In this document: positions 61,809 through 64,000 of the stretch, in pieces | Layout: each line of letters begins with the position of its first letter | Position numbering within the stretch: position 1 is the first letter of the stretch | Origin: Clostridiales bacterium | GTDB taxonomy: Bacteria; Bacillota; Clostridia; Peptostreptococcales; Acidaminobacteraceae | Length of the DNA stretch: 64,000 bases | Direction: 5' to 3' | Assembly (NCBI GenBank): GCA_016342415.1 | Contig: JAEIOD010000001.1 | Location: forward strand, 310,001-374,000 | Made by a program: the position numbers and the translations under genes | The notes under the pieces: generated by a model | Database searches by the model: none | What the model was told of the DNA's origin: nothing | What the model saw: the letters and a program-made list of their open reading frames with translations, nothing else

Positions 61809-62685
61809 CCAATCTCCTATTTTGAAAGTATCTATCTATTACACCTCTATGGATAGATTCACCTATTAAAACAACTTTTGAATCGTCAGAAGTCATGGTG
61901 TCCATACTCAGTTTTCCATTTACATAGTTCATCAATGCTGCAGAATCTTTTAATCTAATAACACCTTTGCTACGAATTATGTCTCCAAAGGTGCCACTTC
62001 TAAGATGGTCAGAAAAATCCTGACTATCAAAATCATATTTAAAGTCATTTAGATGTAAAGTGTAACTTTCCATATCCAACCTTCTCGAATGGTCAGCAAT
62101 AAACCTCTCCCATTCTTCTCTCTCATTTACGGTTTTGACTGATGGCACATGGTCATCAAACCAATCCTCAATAAATAAAATGGTAGGATTATGTTTTTTT
62201 ATATCTTGAGCAACGGCAATATGATTAGACAAATCATGGCTTAACACAACTCTATTGGAACATCTGATCTGATCCAAGTAAAATTCGCCAAATGACTCCA
62301 TGTAATCAAAGTAACCACTGCAGTCCACCAAAGTGACTACTTGACCCCATTCCACGTCTTCAAACGCCTCTTTTATCTCTTTACACACTTTTAGAAGGTC
62401 TGAGAGAGTTGCTACCCCTGATGGTTCTATAATGATATGATCAGGTTTAAGTGACGTGTAAATCGTTTTAATACCTTGCTGGAAGTCGCCTGACAAACTG
62501 CAGCAGATACACCCTGAATTAATCTCTTTAACGTAAACGTCATTTTCAAATGCCAATACATCAATGCTCACATCTCCAAATTCATTTTCTATAACAGCTT
62601 TTTTGCCATCTAATAAAGGGATCATCTTTTTTATGTATGTTGTTTTACCTGCTCCTAAAAAACCAGATATTATATGTAGTTTCAT
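61801..62685 (-). CDS. COG0523-family (CobW/UreG-like) GTPase
   Basis: 294 residues. G1/Walker A GFLGAGKTTYIKKM, ENEFGD, and the metal-binding motif SGCICCSLSGDFQQG (Cys59, Cys61, Cys62) identify the G3E metallochaperone group; IIEPSGVATLSDLL is the switch II region. The C-terminal 100 residues form the CobW C-terminal domain. Such GTPases deliver Zn, Co or Fe to target enzymes. Located between two UroD-type methyltransferase genes that need zinc, and beside a corrinoid protein, it may load zinc into the methyltransferases; this is inferred from position. Start directly abuts the stop of the preceding gene. Confidence 0.88.
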   Translation of the reverse strand: MKLHIISGFLGAGKTTYIKKMIPLLDGKKAVIENEFGDVSIDVLAFENDVYVKEINSGCICCSLSGDFQQGIKTIYTSLKPDHIIIEPSGVATLSDLLKVCKEIKEAFEDVEWGQVVTLVDCSGYFDYMESFGEFYLDQIRCSNRVVLSHDLSNHIAVAQDIKKHNPTILFIEDWFDDHVPSVKTVNEREEWERFIADHSRRLDMESYTLHLNDFKYDFDSQDFSDHLRSGTFGDIIRSKGVIRLKDSAALMNYVNGKLSMDTMTSDDSKVVLIGESIHRGVIDRYFQNRRLDD

Positions 62686-63747
62686 TTATCGTTTGTTCCC
62701 ATAGACTCTTGCTGCATTCATGAAGTGATCAATGTTTTCAGGTTTCGTACCAATTGGTACATCACAACCGGTTGCCAACACAAATCCCTTTTCTGCAGCC
62801 ATGCCCTTTTCACAGCATTCTTTCACCGCTTGATAAATACTCACTTGTTGCCCCATTAAAATGGTGTTAACTGGATCAACATTACCTATGACCATAACCT
62901 CTTTACCATGCCGCTCAGTTAGTTCACCTATGTCATCACAATTATCTAAACTTATTCCTGCAATACCAGTCTTAATCATAGAAGACCAAATCGGTTTAGT
63001 TTTACCACAAATATGAAGCACACTCCCGCCACCTGTACGTGCCTTGATATAGCTTTGACACTTTTCCGTATAAGGGAGTACAAACTCATCATACATCTTC
63101 TTACTGATCAAGTGTGATGATGCCAAAGGATCTGCCATACCCGGTGAAATACCAATCTCTAAAAGTGCGTCAATCATAGAGAGTGTGTTTTTATATGCAA
63201 CTTCAATAATCGCCTTTACACCTTCCTTGTTCTTAACAAGATCTCTCATAAATCTATCAACGCCAATAATAAGCCCCGCAGTTGTAAAAGGCGCCCCTAC
63301 GGTTGAGCCGACATTGACTTCCTCTCCTACTTGGTCATATATTCTTTTTAGAGCTTCCAAGTACAGGTTTAATCTGCCATCTTTATATGGATTCACTTCC
63401 TTTAGCCAAGACAGATCATTATACTCTCTAAAAGGCGTCTCTTTTATTTGAGGAATATGACTCTTAAAGAAGTTCAACTCACACCCCATCGCTTCTGGCA
63501 TACCATGTAAGCCAGGTCCTATACTACAATTGTCTGTTTTAAATCTATCAAAGGTCTTAATAACCGTATCGACTATAATATCTGTATTATGATTGAAATC
63601 GTTCAAACCGTAACCAAAATAATTGGCAAAACTTTCTCCATTAAAGGGACAACAAGGCACCCTGTCAATGGGTAAACCGTTAGAGAAGGCAATCATTCTT
63701 TCTTTAGGTGTCATCTCATCTTTGGGTATCTCAATACTTTCATTCAT
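62686..63747 (-). CDS. UroD/MtaA-family methyltransferase, first gene of the operon seen here
   Basis: Start taken at ATG 63747, eight bases after GGAGG. The frame stays open to 63933 but those 62 codons lack family similarity. 353 residues. MTPKERMIAFSNGLPIDRVP is the standard N-terminus; MGCELNFFKSHIPQIKE, GSTVGAPFTTAGLIIGVDRF and LGIS-type loops follow. Zinc ligands: SVLHICGKTKPIW (His, Cys) and LATGCDVPIGTKP (Cys). It should catalyse methyl transfer to or from the corrinoid protein encoded three genes downstream. The operon may begin upstream of the window. Confidence 0.87.
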   Translation of the reverse strand: MNESIEIPKDEMTPKERMIAFSNGLPIDRVPCCPFNGESFANYFGYGLNDFNHNTDIIVDTVIKTFDRFKTDNCSIGPGLHGMPEAMGCELNFFKSHIPQIKETPFREYNDLSWLKEVNPYKDGRLNLYLEALKRIYDQVGEEVNVGSTVGAPFTTAGLIIGVDRFMRDLVKNKEGVKAIIEVAYKNTLSMIDALLEIGISPGMADPLASSHLISKKMYDEFVLPYTEKCQSYIKARTGGGSVLHICGKTKPIWSSMIKTGIAGISLDNCDDIGELTERHGKEVMVIGNVDPVNTILMGQQVSIYQAVKECCEKGMAAEKGFVLATGCDVPIGTKPENIDHFMNAARVYGNKR

Positions 63748-64000
63748 ATCCATTTCCTCCAATAAAAGAATTCTATCAATATCCCTTTTGACAAGCAATA
63801 AAAACAGCCTACTATCTAAACTTCTGATTCGTACGCTGTTAAGTATCGTTTTTTTGCATAGGTATGATTCATGCTTGTTTTCGCTCATCTTCAATACATC
63901 ACCAGAATTAATACTTGTATCTGTTCGATCCACTTCTCTTAGTTTAATTAAGAATTACTAAATTCGAAATGCTATACCCCATTCTAAAAAAAAGTTAAAT
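63748..64000. other. Window edge, no supported gene
   Basis: The minus-strand frame of the UroD gene continues through here without stops to 63933, but there is no ribosome site and no family match. It may be leader sequence or the tail of a gene lying outside. Nothing else is visible. Confidence 0.4.

Noticed and set aside
63748..63933. In-frame N-terminal extension of the first UroD gene
   Set aside because: A good ribosome site marks ATG 63747, and the extra 62 codons do not resemble the family; they may be chance or a neighbour's tail.
1..64000. tRNA, rRNA, CRISPR arrays, transposases, integrases, attachment sites
   Set aside because: I looked for typical signatures (T-loop motifs, regularly spaced repeats, transposase or integrase motifs) and saw none that I could support.

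Overview
The window is AT-rich, with strong AGGAGG-type ribosome-binding sites, frequent TTG and GTG starts, lipobox lipoproteins, Gram-positive style regulators and U-tract intrinsic terminators. It carries corrinoid methyl-transfer genes and a c-di-GMP-I riboswitch. Together these suggest an anaerobic low-GC Firmicute (Clostridia), motile or surface-interacting; I cannot name a genus. Most genes lie on the minus strand. I found no rRNA, tRNA, CRISPR array or intact mobile element.

Layout. 1-5 kb: the 5' part of a DUF1445/YcsI gene, a zinc-ribbon membrane protein, then an ECF sigma / DUF4367 anti-sigma pair leading an operon of small secreted and membrane proteins. 5-8 kb: a YkgJ-type cysteine-cluster protein, then a small exported peptide gene divergent from an HTH+TPR (RRNPP-like) regulator, a candidate peptide-signalling pair. 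8-14 kb: a TetR regulator with a clear promoter/operator and its CPBP-protease partner, DJ-1/PfpI, HD phosphohydrolase, flavodoxin, an ABC-ATPase/old-yellow-enzyme fusion scar, and a metallophosphoesterase. 14-20 kb: an operon of WD40 lipoprotein, APH-like kinase and ATC-hydrolase-like protein; a second HTH+TPR regulator; an MBL-fold hydrolase. 20-28 kb: a soluble LacI-like sensor/GGDEF enzyme under a c-di-GMP-I riboswitch, and a complete branched-chain amino-acid ABC operon (livJHMGF order). 28-40 kb: three GNATs, a pentapeptide-repeat protein with a structured leader, two related orphan histidine kinases (one paired with a tandem substrate-binding lipoprotein), methyltransferases (one broken by a stop codon), and remnants. 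40-51 kb: a membrane GGDEF protein, a frameshifted CDF zinc/cobalt exporter, lipB, a DUF885 lipoprotein, a HelD-type helicase, a methyltransferase behind a possible attenuator, and a decayed second copy of the CDF 3' end. 51-64 kb: paired amidohydrolases, a giant SH3-LRR-solute-binding lipoprotein, and a six-gene methyl-transfer operon (UroD-like methyltransferases, COG0523 GTPase, corrinoid protein, RACo-type activator).

How the parts connect. The corrinoid operon reads as one catabolic demethylation unit: a UroD/MtaA-type zinc methyltransferase moves a methyl group on or off the corrinoid protein, the [2Fe-2S] ASKHA protein re-reduces inactive Co(II), and the COG0523 GTPase may supply metal. 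Cyclic-di-GMP appears as both product (two GGDEF proteins) and regulator (riboswitch on one of them), consistent with feedback. Gene decay is unusually visible: at least five broken genes and several C-terminal scraps sit between intact operons.
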